The notes under the pieces were generated by a model. That model saw nothing but the letters and a program-made list of their open reading frames with translations. It had not been told where the DNA came from and searched no databases. The position numbers and the translations under genes were made by a program. From Gnetum montanum (Eukaryota > Streptophyta > Gnetopsida > Gnetales > Gnetaceae): a stretch of DNA of 63,411 bases. Each line of letters begins with the position of its first letter. Within the stretch, counting starts at the first letter, position 1. Below, piece by piece: positions 12,134 to 22,567 of the stretch. The stretch spans positions 373,179 through 436,589 of the forward strand of contig MNCI01011495.1 in the NCBI GenBank assembly GCA_015680685.1, written 5' to 3'.

Positions 12134-13031
12134 TGGCTTCATTGATGTGATGTTGTCAAGGGCAACCAAAATCTTTCAAAGAAGCTAGGAAAGAGGTAAA
12201 CAATGGCTCTAAAATGTTACTGTTAAACCTAACTTCTATTCTCCATTGGTGCATGTTTGGTCTCGTGGATACTTGGAATGAATTGCTTTCTGAAATTGTG
12301 GCAAGAAATCTTAACAATCAATGAATGTGGGTTGCTTAAGATTTATTGATTTCATGTGTCAATCTATTAGAAACTTTTAGATTGTGCTTGTAAGAGGCAT
12401 GTGAAATCTAGATATGTTTCTTTGCCAACAGCGCCATAAATTATGAAGAAGTAATTGATGTTCTTAACTTTGCACGTCAAAAATACTATATTATGTTTTA
12501 TGGTTATATTGTTGTAGTTTTCAGTTTTTTATTTTATTGTTTCTCATCATTATTGTTTCTTATCGTTTTAATGTTCTTTGTTATCGAAAACCTCCTAGAT
12601 AAGGTGGGATCTCAAGTAAGACTTTGGGTTTAATGAATTCCCTAAGGTATCTTGAAATGTAGAGAGCTTCCCTTGAAGGTTGTATGAAGGGGCTACCAAA
12701 CACACTGCATCATGTGCCTCAAAGTGGGTCTCCAAAAATTTACCCCCAAAGACATTGCCCCTAATTCTCCCAAGGTTTCGAAAAGAAGTATTTTTGGTTG
12801 TTGGCTTTTAGTTATAAATCTTATTTATTTTTTGTTGGTCATGGTGATATCTATAGGTTATCATGGTTACTAATTGTCTAAATTGTTTTGTTGTTTATAG
12901 GATTCTAGTAATGCTCATGATGTGTACTTTGATCCTCCTCCTCCTCCTGTGGCCTAGTTTTGTCCACTAATAGACTCTTCATACTTTCTTGTTTATTATT
13001 TTGGCTATCATGGCCTTGGGAATTATATTGG
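12134..13031 (+). repeat. 0.9-kb duplicated unit, copy A
   Basis: Copy A is close to base-for-base the same as 22568-23469 (copy B), with scattered transitions and short indels. It starts at TGGCTTCATTGATGTGATG and ends at TATTGG, immediately before the LTR start at 13032. It holds a decayed intron-containing reading frame. After a T-rich intron, an exon-like stretch from about 12600 reads roughly KW(D/N)-8-DEFPKVS-NV and then ATKHTASCA, resembling an exon of the FCP1-like gene at 33021-33150. On the left it is continuous with the TBL-type exon, so copy A is probably the original position. Confidence 0.85.
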
Positions 13032-13629
13032 TGATGAGTCATGATTTGCCTAGCCTTGACATTGAAGCCTTGTTTCAAAGCCTTGTTATTAGTGCCTCGA
13101 CATCGAATATGCAACGTTGAGGCCAAGACGTGACATCAGATATCTGACATCATAGGCTATACTCTGGCCTATAAATATAGTGCTCGGGCTCACAATTTCC
13201 ATATAGTTTTTTAGTTAGAGTAGTGGAGTTTTTGCAGTTTATTTTTGCCAAAGTTAGAATATTTTCTGAATGCCCACAGTGTGATGTTTGTAATCGTACG
13301 ACATCTTTGTTCAAGTGTGACATGGACATGTTACATGATTAGCAATAAAGATCGAGATTACTCCCATCATTGTAGCATCCACTTAGATTATTATTTCTTT
13401 TAATTGTTAATTATTTACTGCTTTCTTTAGTTAAACATTTCTATTTATTGCTATTTACTATTCCTATTATTAAGTGGAATGCGTATGCCTTAATCTCGAA
13501 TGTTTAAGTGTAGATACTTCGTAATCTAGAAGTGTTTCATTTGGCATAACTAGTAACATACTCTGAGCAATCCAAGAAGTAGTCTCACAAAGTCTAAGAC
13601 ATGTATGGATGATTAAGTGTGGATACTAT
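13032..13629 (+). mobile_element. 5' LTR, GATATC-box family, left part
   Basis: Starts TGATGAG. TATA box TATAAATA at 13170-13177, poly(A) signal AATAAAG at 13344. Sequence around the poly(A) signal (AATAAAGATCGAGATTACT) is shared with the solo LTR at 4452-5278. In place of GCGATATCGC it carries the related palindrome TCAGATATCTGA near 13137. It is cut at 13629 by the element 13630-22018 and resumes at 22019. Rejoined length is about 0.9 kb, as expected for the family. Confidence 0.85.
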
Positions 13630-14702
13630 TGATCTCAACACTCCCATGCTCGCATGGGGCCATGATTATCAACGTTTCTATTTCCCTCTCTTAGTAACCA
13701 TAATAAAAATCATGCAAGTAGTGGGAATTTAAACTGTCGGGTGGTGGTCATTAATGGCGGTAGTTATGGACATTAGTGGAAAACATTTTGGAAGTTATGG
13801 AAATTACAGTCATTAATGGCGGTTGTTACAGACATTAGTGGCAAACATTTTGGAAGTTACGACAATTACGGTCATTAATGGCGACGGTTACGGACATTAG
13901 TGGCAAACGTTTTGGAAGTTACAACAATTATGGTCATTAATGATGGTGGTTATGGACATTAGTGGCAAACATTTCGGAAGTTACAGTGGTTACGGACATA
14001 AGTGGGCACTTAATTGAAAAATGTGGGCATTATTACATAAGAAGTGGTGGCGGTTTTTGTAGCTGTTACATGAAATGTAGACATCGTTATGGATAGTCGT
14101 AGTGGCTATAAAATGGATCAAAGGAAGGAGTCCCAAAGAGGCTCTGGCTGTCAATTTGAAGGGGTAGCTTCCTCTCCACTAAGTAACAGGTTCATCTTTT
14201 CTTTTCTTTTCTTTACAGGCTTATAGTTGATCTTCAAGGATGTTCAAGGTAGGAGCTAGCTACTCAAAATCGGATCCTTGTAGAGGGCAGGAGCTTGTCT
14301 CGATGGTGCAGACGTGGGTGGACGATCTTCCTTTCTGCGGTGGTGCACAAAAGGTGGAAAATGGTAGCAGGCTTTAAGAACTGTAGTTGCTACCCTATGT
14401 AGACTATAGTGGGTAGTCTCTTTTTCTCTCTCTCTCCCTCTCGTGGTGATTGTGATCTTCCTGCCCAGCAATGGATACCATCGGTAGTCACGAACCTGCA
14501 GTGTTAGCGGGACCAGGGAAAATTCAGTTCTTTTAATTATCTATTGTATCGAAGATAATTATTTAATTTAAATTCTAGATTTCTTTATAGTTTATTATTT
14601 GCAAAAGGCCAAGTAGCCCTTTACAGCTAAGACTATTTCTGGGTTTTCATACCCATAAAAGTTTTCTTTCTCAGTGTTGGTGTGACCAAAATTCATGCAT
14701 CA
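13630..14702 (+). mobile_element. 5' LTR of the nested Gag-PR element
   Basis: Runs from TGATCTCAACACTCCC to TTCATGCATCA. A 62-bp tandem array occupies U3. TATA box CTATAAAATGG lies at 14106-14116; the copy in the 3' LTR has lost it (TTTAAAATGG). A CT-rich tract (TTTTCTTTTCTTTTC) follows near 14197. The minus-strand frame at 14256-14471 is fortuitous. Confidence 0.88.
13747..13995. repeat. 62-bp U3 tandem repeat (4 units), 5' LTR
   Basis: Units of the form GTCATTAATGGCGG, TTACGGACATTAGTGGC, AAACGTTTTGGAAGTTAC. TCATTAA anchors at 13748, 13810, 13872 and 13934 give an exact 62-bp period. The same four units occur in the 3' LTR from 21082. The position upstream of the TATA box suggests enhancer-like repeats. 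Confidence 0.9.
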
Positions 14703-14711
14703 ACACCTTTT

Positions 14712-14730
14712 TGGTGCTAGAAGGAGGGCC
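14712..14730 (+). other. Primer binding site of the nested element
   Basis: TGGTGCTAGAAGGAGGGCC begins 9 bp after the LTR end at 14702. Almost the same sequence (TGACGCTAGAAGGAGGGCC) sits at the corresponding place in the Tat-like element (28786-28804, minus). A shared tRNA-complementary primer site is implied, with a probable ancestral TGGCGC start. I cannot assign the tRNA with confidence. Confidence 0.7.
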
Positions 14731-15478
14731 TTTCTCCCGCCTTTTTTTTTATCAACTTTTCTTGTCATTTTTATAGCCATTGTTATCTCATTTTCTAAAA
14801 TATCTATTTTCTCTCATTTTCTAGTCCTTATTCTATTTTTATTCCTTGAAAATTTTATTTTCCTTGTTTTAAACTTGTTTTATTTAAAGTTTTTGTTTTC
14901 AACCATTGCCTTGAAAAATCTTTTTAAAGAATTTTCAAGCCCTATATTTCATGTTCTTAAAAGTTTTTTTCTTGAAAACTTTCGGGTTTCATCAACCACT
15001 TATCTTTAATCTTTTTTCATTTTTGTTGTTTTCTTTTAAATCCTTGTTTTCAGTTCCATTTTCGAATCTATGTTTTGGTGGTCCTTACCTTAGTCTTGGG
15101 TTAGGTAAGGTGGTTTAATTTGATTATGCAATTTTAAGTTTATTTTTCTAAAATCTTGCATTTTACTATTTACCATTTTAATTTTATAAATATTGCAATT
15201 TTATACATTTATTTTTCTTTTCAAAAAAACATATATCTTTATTGTTTAAAAAATATAAAGCATATGTTAGTATTTTTCTTTACCAAAAAAATTATTTCAG
15301 TATTATCTTTTCTTTTTACGCATTTTTGTAGTTTCATTCTAACAATTATATTTTATAGTTCTATTTTATGAGTGAACTCTCCTCTGCTTCTAACTGACCA
15401 GTCACTTGTCTCTACACATTAAGGAAACAATGAGCCTCATGCTTTCCAAGTTTTATTCTTAGGAGAACCTGGACTAGG
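14731..15478. other. T-rich leader between primer site and Gag
   Basis: Extremely T-rich, ending in ATTCTTAG just before GAGAACCTGG and the Gag ATG, so it may act as a spliced leader intron. The open frames at 14695-15009 and 15156-15371 are Phe/Leu/Ile-rich by-products of the T-rich sequence. Confidence 0.5.
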
Positions 15479-17010
15479 ATGGCAGCAAATCAACCCCCGG
15501 CTCCCTTGGTTAGTAACCCCTTTAACTTTACTAACTACCACGACATCCCAAAGTCACTCCATAACATAAATTTGTTCTATGACCCCACAAACCCTTCTAG
15601 TGATGCTTGCCAACATATATAATGTTTTGAAACCTTACTAGGCATCTACAACATTGTCCAAAATGATGTGGCATGTAGGGTATTTGTGACAACTTTCAGA
15701 ACCAAAGCAACCCAATAGTTTTTGATGCTCTCCAATGCCTCCATTAACTTATGGCAAGAGCTCAAAAATAAGTTTTTGACTTAGTTTGACAAATTTACAA
15801 GCCCTACCATAGCATTTAGCAACTTCACCAGCTTAAGAAAGGTACCTGGGAAAATGGTTGGGGATTACAACTTGAGATTCCTTCACCAATTGGCTTATGT
15901 GCCAAGTGAGATGCGTCCACAACCCAATGGCATCCTCAACTTTTAGCTCTCTACCATCTACCCATTCTTTGTGTATGCCATCAAATCAGACCCTAACATA
16001 ATAGAAATACAGGGAGCAATGGCTAAAGCTGTAGAGCAAGAACAAATTACCCTTATGAATAGCATTCAAACCCAGTTTGGAATGATAAGCATTAGCAATC
16101 CTATCCCAATGACCAACACTATGTTCCAAACTCTCGTTCCCCTTCAAATGACTCAACCTACAAATGGCTATTTTCAAGGTCCCACATCTTCTCCATTCCT
16201 ACCATCTAACACTGGTTTGAATGAGGATCAATCAAAGGCCTTAATTCAGTCCATCATAAACCCAAACAAGGTATCTAATTCTACTGAACCCCCAACTCAA
16301 GCTCAAGATCAAATGATCTAGATATTAACTTCATTTAAAAAACTTTCCAACGAAGTAGTTGAACTAAAGTGAAACAACAACAAGGGTTCTATACAACCAG
16401 AAAAGCCTAGTTCATCTGTCAATGACAATTATTATTGCCTCCATAACACTAGGAAACATTCTAAGAAGACTTGTCCCCAATTTTTAGCATTATATGACGA
16501 CAACACCCAAATTCAAAAAAATGGAAAACCTCCTATTATGGTCCTTAATGTACCTCATCAAATAGAAAATGAAGAGGTTTCCTCATTGAAGCAAGTTATG
16601 GTAAACAACCCCAACCCACCTAATGCTTGCTATCGTAGACTTACTGAGATTATGAACAACCTACAACAACAAACTAGGACTGATACACTCTTCCAAATAG
16701 AAGAGCTCTTAGTCAAAGTAACACAAATACTCAAACTAAGTCATCCCAAACAAACACCCCACAATGACCAAATCCACCTTCTATACTTAGAATAACTCCA
16801 CCTCAACAAGAAGTCAAAAGTGTACCTAAGACTTATGATCTAGTTGAGGATTTGAAGAAAACCAAAGCTAACATCTCAATGTATGACCTTTTACAATTTA
16901 ATGAAATGAAAGAGGAAGTTCAAGAGATAGTTCATACATCTGAAACTAGAAAAGAAACAACCCCAACCCCTAAAAGGCAAGTTCACTTCACAGAAATTCC
17001 TAACACATTA
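15479..17010 (+). pseudogene. Gag of the nested gypsy element (broken)
   Basis: Reads MAANQPPAPLVSNPFNF at the start, then a capsid-like region (WQELKNKFLT, FDKFTSPTIAF, NFTSLRKVPG, DYNLRFLHQLAYVP) typical of plant Ty3/gypsy Gag. A degraded zinc-knuckle-like stretch (CLHNTRKHSKKTC) lies near 16435-16470. Stops interrupt it at about 15620, 15733, 15783 and 15945; the longest open part is 15971-16321. The C-terminal part (about 16790-17005, QEVKSVPKTYDLVEDLKK and onward) is in another frame. The frame ends where an LTR was inserted at 17015. Confidence 0.8.
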
Positions 17011-17014
17011 TTGT

Positions 17015-18283
17015 TGATGCGTAAATTTTAGACACGCCACCAACACGTGTGAAAACTCGTTTTAGGAGACTATCGCCTAAGGCGCCTCCCGTATGGGTAC
17101 GGAAACCCGGGAATAGTCTCAATTGGAAAGAGTTATGTGAAAAAATAATAATAATAATATTTTAAACACAATATTGAAACTTAAATTTAATTTTAGGAGC
17201 ATTCTGTTATGTCTTGAAAAACATATAAAAATCAAAATTAAAAATTTGTGTAATTTTTGAGTAAAATAAATGACACAAAACAAAAATTCAAATTCAAATT
17301 AAAATTTATTTGGTGCTCTAAGCAGAAGGAAGATCTAGCCACTGGTCTCCAGGAAAAGGCTGGACGTCCCAGAAGAGGCCCCTGATCGCTGCCCAGTGTC
17401 AGCTACACCTGTGACCGCGCTAGCACCGCCGCTATTGGGCATTGGTCTCTGTTTGTCTAAGAAAAAAAAAAGAAAACATGTCTGTGTTTGTCTGAGAAAA
17501 ATAGAAAACCGTCGTTCAAAAATTGCTACTATAGGGCATGCACATTGTCATCTACAATATGCTTACGACTGCTGTTGATGTTCGCCGCGCGTTTCACGTT
17601 CCTGCCATGTTCAACCACCTGCTGACAGTAGAGAGAAAACTGTCGAAGATCCCAGCATCTAGAGAGAGGGCCTCCGTTTGTAGCTCATAGCAACAAGAGG
17701 CTAAAAGATCGGTTGCATGTGGCCAGAGAAAATAGAAGAACAAAAATAAAACATCGGCTGTTGATGGACATGTGCTGCAAGCCGCTACACATTTCAAAAA
17801 GAAAGATTGGCCCCCAGACCCTGTTGCCAATTCCTCCCCTTTGCTGTTTCTTGTTACCCCCCCACCCCCCTTTTATAGCAGTCCTACAAGAGAAACCCTA
17901 ACCCTAAACCGTCATTCGCCATCAACACGCTGCATATCACTGTTACAAATGTTTTAACAAGCGTTTGTAAATTTGTAATTCTTTTTTTTTTTAAATATGA
18001 AAATCAATTCATTAGACTTGCACAAATTATGTGGTCATTACCATGTTTTATAATTTAAAAATATGCTATTTTTTGGCATTTTTTTAGGTGGCTTATCTTT
18101 TCTCTTGATTTTATTTCTTTTCTTTTCTAAATGGAATTCCTTTATATCACTTTCTCTCTCCAAGGGGCAATTGGTACCAACAACATGATTGATAGGTTAC
18201 ATTAAGGTTATCTTTTAGAGGTCTATGCAAAGCACGTGGTGCACTATTTATCATGTGCTGGTGTAGTGCTTGCTCATTTAGCA
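17015..18283 (-). mobile_element. LTR inserted between Gag and PR (minus orientation)
   Basis: The plus strand starts TGATGCGTAAATTTTAGACAC. Its complement resembles the end of the host element's own LTRs (TAGTCTCCTAAAA, GGTGTTGGTG, ATTTATGCATCA), so it is a relative in the opposite orientation. A minus-strand TATA box (CTATAAAAGGGG) lies at 17869-17880. The right boundary is uncertain. One candidate is CA at 18283, because ATTGA follows it and ATTGT precedes 17015; another is CATCAACA ending near 17927. The locally higher GC and CpG content suggests it is younger than its host. Confidence 0.6.
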
Positions 18284-18439
18284 ATTGAAATTCATAATTT
18301 TTATTTTATTTTATTTATGTGTGGTTGAGGACCTTTTGTGTATATTTTGCTTTTTACATAAAACTAGTATAGCATTTTTTGAATTCCTATGAATTTGATT
18401 TGTGCATTTTGACTACTTTGCAACTATAATTTTCTACAT

Positions 18440-19360
18440 GTGCATTGATAATGGTCCCATGCCTAGCATGGGTGAGGTTGACCTCAAAAATTATCAATAC
18501 AAAATGTAAACAATTCCATGATGAGCAAGAAAAAGCAACCTCCTTTCCTAACAACTCTAATTATTTTAGGAAAGAATGTTCACAATTGTTTGATGGATTC
18601 TGGAGCAATTGTCAGTGTTATGTCACTTGAGGTATGTAAGGCTTTAGAAGCACAAATGATATCAGAAATAAAAAATGTGATTCGACTTGATGGGTCCAAC
18701 GTACCTGTAGAAGGATCATTAAAAGGAGTGAAACTGCAACTTAAACAATATCCTACATTCACATGTTACATAGATATCCTAGTAGTTGACATGTCACCTA
18801 CCTATGGTGTGCTCCTATCTAGGACTTTTAGAGCCAAGTTTGAGGGCTTCTTTAGGTCAGATTTCTTAGATCTATTAATCCCTATCAGAGGAAAATCTAA
18901 ATACATGACTATACCTCAAGAACCCTTCTACAAACAAGTAGTTACAGCCTTGGATCAAAAAAATCAATCTTTGGAAGATCAAAACACTAATCTTTATGTT
19001 GGGGTTATTGAGGTTGAGTGTAGTGAACATGTTGAAAATGACTATGTGAGTGGAACTACAAAAAATCATGTCTATCATGCAAGTTCCACCCAATCTTGTC
19101 AAAGTTCTAAAGAAGGTGAAGAAAGCTATGGAGACACCTTGCCTAATCAACAACACGATGGATTTTGTCTAAGTGATCCACCACCTTTAGGGGAAGATAA
19201 AGATGTAAGTAAAACCCTACCTCTTAAAACATTTGAAGGTGTGCTAAGTTTTAATGACATATCCATGGAACATTCTCCTAGAAAGGCTATATCTGATGAC
19301 CCACCAAGACATAGAGCTATCATTGAAACTTATACCAAAGAAAAAGTTTATAGAAAATGA
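18440..19360 (+). pseudogene. Retropepsin-like protease of the nested element
   Basis: The longest open frame is 18518-19360. It contains the active-site segment NCLMDSGAIVSVMS (DSG triad, near residues 24-37), then a flap-like region and IDILVVDMSPTYGVLLSRTF, matching the (I/L)GRxF block of plant gypsy proteases. After about residue 130 the sequence is a low-similarity linker that ends in KEKVYRK and a stop. The start is arbitrary because the true frame would continue from Gag. It would cut the Gag polyprotein in virus-like particles. Confidence 0.8.
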
Positions 19361-19717
19361 TCAAGCAAGTTAAGATTAGGTCTTGATTTTTGTAATTTTA
19401 AGCATCAACAAATTGTTAAACAATGTCTTGATCAAAAGTACATTTGTGAAGTCTTTAAGATCGGAGACCTAGTCTCAGAAAAAGGTAGAACATTTGACCA
19501 AGCAAATCTTCAAAGTAAGTTCTCTCCTATATGGTCAATCCCATTTGACCAAGCAAATCTTCAAAGTAAGGTTGCTGATGTGCAAGGATATAAGTCACCT
19601 AGAAATTTTAATGCATTCCATCCAAATCATTTCTACTCAGGTGCCTCTCATGGACACCTGGTAGATCTTTATTTGCATGTTTTCTTCCTCTTTATCATGT
19701 ATTTCATTTGTATATAG
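19361..19717 (+). pseudogene. Integrase C-terminal remnant fused after PR
   Basis: In the same frame as PR, directly after its stop, the translation reads CEVFKIGDLVSEKGR, then KFSPIWSIPF and later GYKSPRNFNAFHPNHFYS. This follows the end of plant gypsy integrases (VGDLVL, KxxPKWxGPF, then PxxNAxxLKxYY). RT, RNase H and the integrase core (about 2.5 kb in relatives) are missing, so PR and the integrase tail were joined by internal deletion. A direct duplication of CATTTGACCAAGCAAATC and the next bases (about 29 bp, from 19492 and 19540) lies inside. Confidence 0.65.
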
Positions 19718-20941
19718 TTGGATTTGCATATTTTCTTTGTATTCCCATCATTTCTTTCTTGGCATATTGTTTTGATTTTTGCTTTGCATATGACTTTAAT
19801 AATCATTATGATCTTTTGAGTTACTAGGCGTTGGGTCATCAAAGCACAATTGGAAAATAATGTGAGTATAATGATTTATATAATATTTCATATTACTATT
19901 ACATAAAATCTCTCTTATACTATATATTTCAATAATTCTTTGATTCTTCCTAGTCTTTTTCAAGGTTTTAGTTTCTCTAGTTATGTTGGATTATGGAGCA
20001 TAAGATTTGTGCTAACTTATCATGTAATCATCATGATCATGTGAGTGTAGGATAGGTGATGTTGGAGAATGGTTAGCCATAATCACTAGGTGACTTTGGA
20101 AAAACCCCATTTTCCCTCTCATAATCCCTAGCCCTAAAGTGTGATGATCCATAGTTACCCTATGAACAATTTGGTGAAGTGTGTTCATCTCCACTTGAGA
20201 ACCCTTAGCCACTCAAGAGACCTACTATGATGCTATCAAATCACAATTAAAGGCACATACATGAGGGTTGAACAGAACCATGGGCAAAGTTACCTCAAAA
20301 AGAAAGAAAAAAAAAGGAATGAGGACCATGTTCACTGGTAGTACAACTAATCAACCAGAATCATGTTGGAATTCCTACCTTAAGAATGAAGTACACCATG
20401 AGCAAAGTTTCCTCAAAAAGAAAAAAAAAAGGAACGAGGACCATCTTCATTGGTAGTGTAATAAGTTCTTAAGTGTGATGGGGTCTAGCAGCTATCCTCA
20501 CCCTAACCTCCATTTCCCCTTTTGAACCTATTTTCCAAAAAAATAAAAAAAACGTTCTAAGGAAAAATCTGAAAGTTTTGTATGAGCTTGTCCTCCTTAT
20601 TAAGTTTAGTATCGGTCTTGTGCTCAAAGTAGTCCACATGCTATTGGCTTTTACTTTGTAAGAAGACTAGGAAAGAAATCATAATTATATTTTAATTATA
20701 TATAGATATATGTAGTTAAGATAATAAAATTATATCTTTAGAGTTTGATTAAATAATATGGTGTGGTTTGGGTGGCCCACGTCTAGTTCTCTTTTGATTA
20801 TTTGGTTATTTTAATCATGTTTAGGTTAATATAGTTTACTTTGAAGTTTCCATTTGCCTATTTTATGATGTTTATGATTCTCTACCTATTGCATCTCCTT
20901 TAAAAATTTTTGTGGTCTTGTTCCTTGCACTTGCATGCAAT
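19718..20941. other. 3' untranslated region of the nested element
   Basis: No coding similarity. An imperfect repeat carrying CCTCAAAAAGAAAGAAAAAA and GAGGACCAT occurs at about 20290-20340 and 20410-20450. The region ends in the polypurine tract. Confidence 0.55.
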
Positions 20942-20963
20942 AAAAAGTTTGGGGGCTAAGTGT
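20942..20963 (+). other. Polypurine tract of the nested element
   Basis: AAAAAGTTTGGGGGCTAAG and the next bases lie immediately before the 3' LTR start TGATGTCAACAC at 20964. This is where plus-strand DNA synthesis would be primed. Confidence 0.75.
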
Positions 20964-22018
20964 TGATGTCAACACTCCCATGCTTGCATGGGGCCATGAT
21001 TATCAATGTCTCTATTTCTCTCTCTTAATAACCACAATAAAAATCATGCAAGTAGTGGGAATTTAAGCTATTAGGTGGTGGTCATTAATGGCAGTGGTTG
21101 TGGACATTAGTGGCAAACGTTTTGGAAGTTATGGAAATTATGATCATTAATGGAAGTTGTTACAGACATTAGTGGCAAACGTTTTGGAAGTTACAACAAT
21201 TACAATCTTTAATGGTGGTGGTTACAGACATTAGTGGTAAATGTTTTGGAAGTTACAGCAATTACAATCATTAATAATGGCAGTTATGGACGTTAGTGGC
21301 AAACATTTCAGAAGTTACAACGGTTACAGACATATGTGGGCACTTAATTGAAGAATGTGGGCATTATTACACAAGAAGTGGTGGTGGTTTTTGTAGCCGT
21401 TACATGAAACATAAACATCATTATGGATGGTTGCAGTAGTTTTAAAATGGATCAAAGGAAGGAGTTCCAAAGAGGCCCTGGCTATCAATCTAAAGGGGAA
21501 GCTTCCTCTCTACTAAGTAGTAGTTTCCTCTTCTATTTTCTTTTCTTTACAAGCTTCTAGTTGATCATTGAGGAGGTTCAAGGCAAAAGCCAGTGGCTCA
21601 AAATTGGATCCTTGCGGATGGTAGGAGCTTGCCTTAGTGGTGCAGACGCGGGTGGATGATCTTCTTCTCTACAGTGGTGCACAAAGGGTGGCAGATGGTA
21701 GCAGGATTTAAGAACTATAGTTTCTACCCTGTGTGGACTACAGTGGGTAGTCTCTTTCTCTCTCTCTCTCCCTCTCTCATGGCAATCGTTGTCTTCCTTC
21801 CTAGCAGTCGATACCATTGGTAGTCATGGACTAGCAGCGTCAGTGGGACCAAGGAAAATTCAGTTCTTTTAATTATCTATTGTATTGAAGATAATTATTT
21901 AACTTAAATTCCATATTTCTTTATAGTTTATTAAACCCATACTGGAGTCACCCTAGGCAATAGTCTCCTAAAATCAGTTTTCTTTCCTGGTGTTGGTGTG
22001 ACAAAAATTTATGCATCA
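20964..22018 (+). mobile_element. 3' LTR of the nested Gag-PR element
   Basis: Homologous to 13630-14702 throughout, including four 62-bp U3 repeats (anchors 21082, 21144, 21206, 21268) and a long CT microsatellite near 21750. It ends ATTTATGCATCA. It has lost the TATA box and more CpG sites than the 5' copy. Confidence 0.88.
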
Positions 22019-22321
22019 ATAGATATTCATTGTACATAGGCTAATTAGATTTTTACTTTTTATTGTCCATTAGTTTAAATTAATTTATCTCTTTAACGTT
22101 CTCAGGAATAGCATAGAATTAGGCACAATGTCATATGCTGCACTTTGGACTAAACCATACATGACACAACTACCACTAGTCCAAGTGGGAAGACAACAAA
22201 CTACAATCAAAGCATAGTGATCTAGATGCCATAGCTAGTCCCATTAGTGAAATTCAATTAAATCATGCATGAATGCTTGTGATTTGTATGGTTGGGTGTA
22301 GGGGTACCTCGCCACTCATCA
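22019..22321 (+). mobile_element. 5' LTR, GATATC-box family, right part
   Basis: Continuation of the LTR begun at 13032. It aligns with the last third of the solo LTR at 4452-5278: GGAATAGCAT, then TGGACTAAACCATACATGACA, then CCACTAGTCCAAGTGGGAAGACA, ending GGGGTACCTCGCCACTCATCA. The primer site follows at once, which identifies this as a 5' LTR. Confidence 0.88.
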
Positions 22322-22340
22322 TTGGTGTCATTGCTAGGGA
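22322..22340 (+). other. tRNA-Asp-type primer binding site, CpG-decayed
   Basis: TGGTGTCATTGCTAGGGA starts one base after the LTR end. It equals the common plant tRNA-Asp primer site TGGCGCCGTTGCCGGGGA with only C-to-T and G-to-A changes. Confidence 0.8.
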
Positions 22341-22447
22341 TGGTGCTAGTTATCTAGATTAGTTATATTATACACAATCGCTGTAAAAGGTCTTAATGAT
22401 ATATCTTTTAGAAAATAGTAAATGACACACATTATAAACCAACAACA

Positions 22448-22567
22448 ATGTCTCTCCCACATGAAAGTGACCATGCACTATATAGTGAACATATTCATTA
22501 GAGAACTAATGAGATATATGATGAAGAAGATTGGGGTGATCAACCTTCTGCAAGGGTTTCTTATGAT
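22448..22567 (+). pseudogene. Truncated Gag N-terminus, GATATC-box element
   Basis: The frame MSLPHESDHALYSEHIH, a stop, then RTNEIYDEEDWGDQPSARVSYD has the acidic, polar look of a gypsy Gag N-terminus. It breaks off at 22567, where copy B of the duplicated unit begins. The rest of the element, including its 3' LTR, is missing here. Confidence 0.6.

Larger units (their letters stand above)
13630..22018 (+). mobile_element. Nested non-autonomous gypsy element (Gag-PR, no RT)
   Basis: Complete element inserted into the GATATC-box LTR. LTRs are at 13630-14702 and 20964-22018, with TGAT starts and GCATCA ends, differing at roughly one base in ten in the parts I compared, almost all transitions. 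Order: primer site, leader, Gag, a foreign LTR insertion, protease, a short integrase C-terminal remnant, polypurine tract. RT, RNase H and the integrase core are absent. A clean target duplication is not visible (ACTAT on the left, ATAGA on the right), although outer LTR sequence resumes on the right. Confidence 0.85.

Noticed and set aside
14695-15371. Open frames of 104 and 71 codons as leader proteins
   Set aside because: Composition (Phe, Leu, Ile) is forced by T-rich DNA; the first overlaps the LTR end and primer site.
17886-17912. Telomere-like AAACCCTAACCCTAAACC
   Set aside because: Only about two and a half units, inside an LTR near its TATA box; not an interstitial telomere array.
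13630-22023. Clean target duplication for the nested element
   Set aside because: Flanks ACTAT and ATAGA do not match; insertion is supported only by continuity of the outer LTR.
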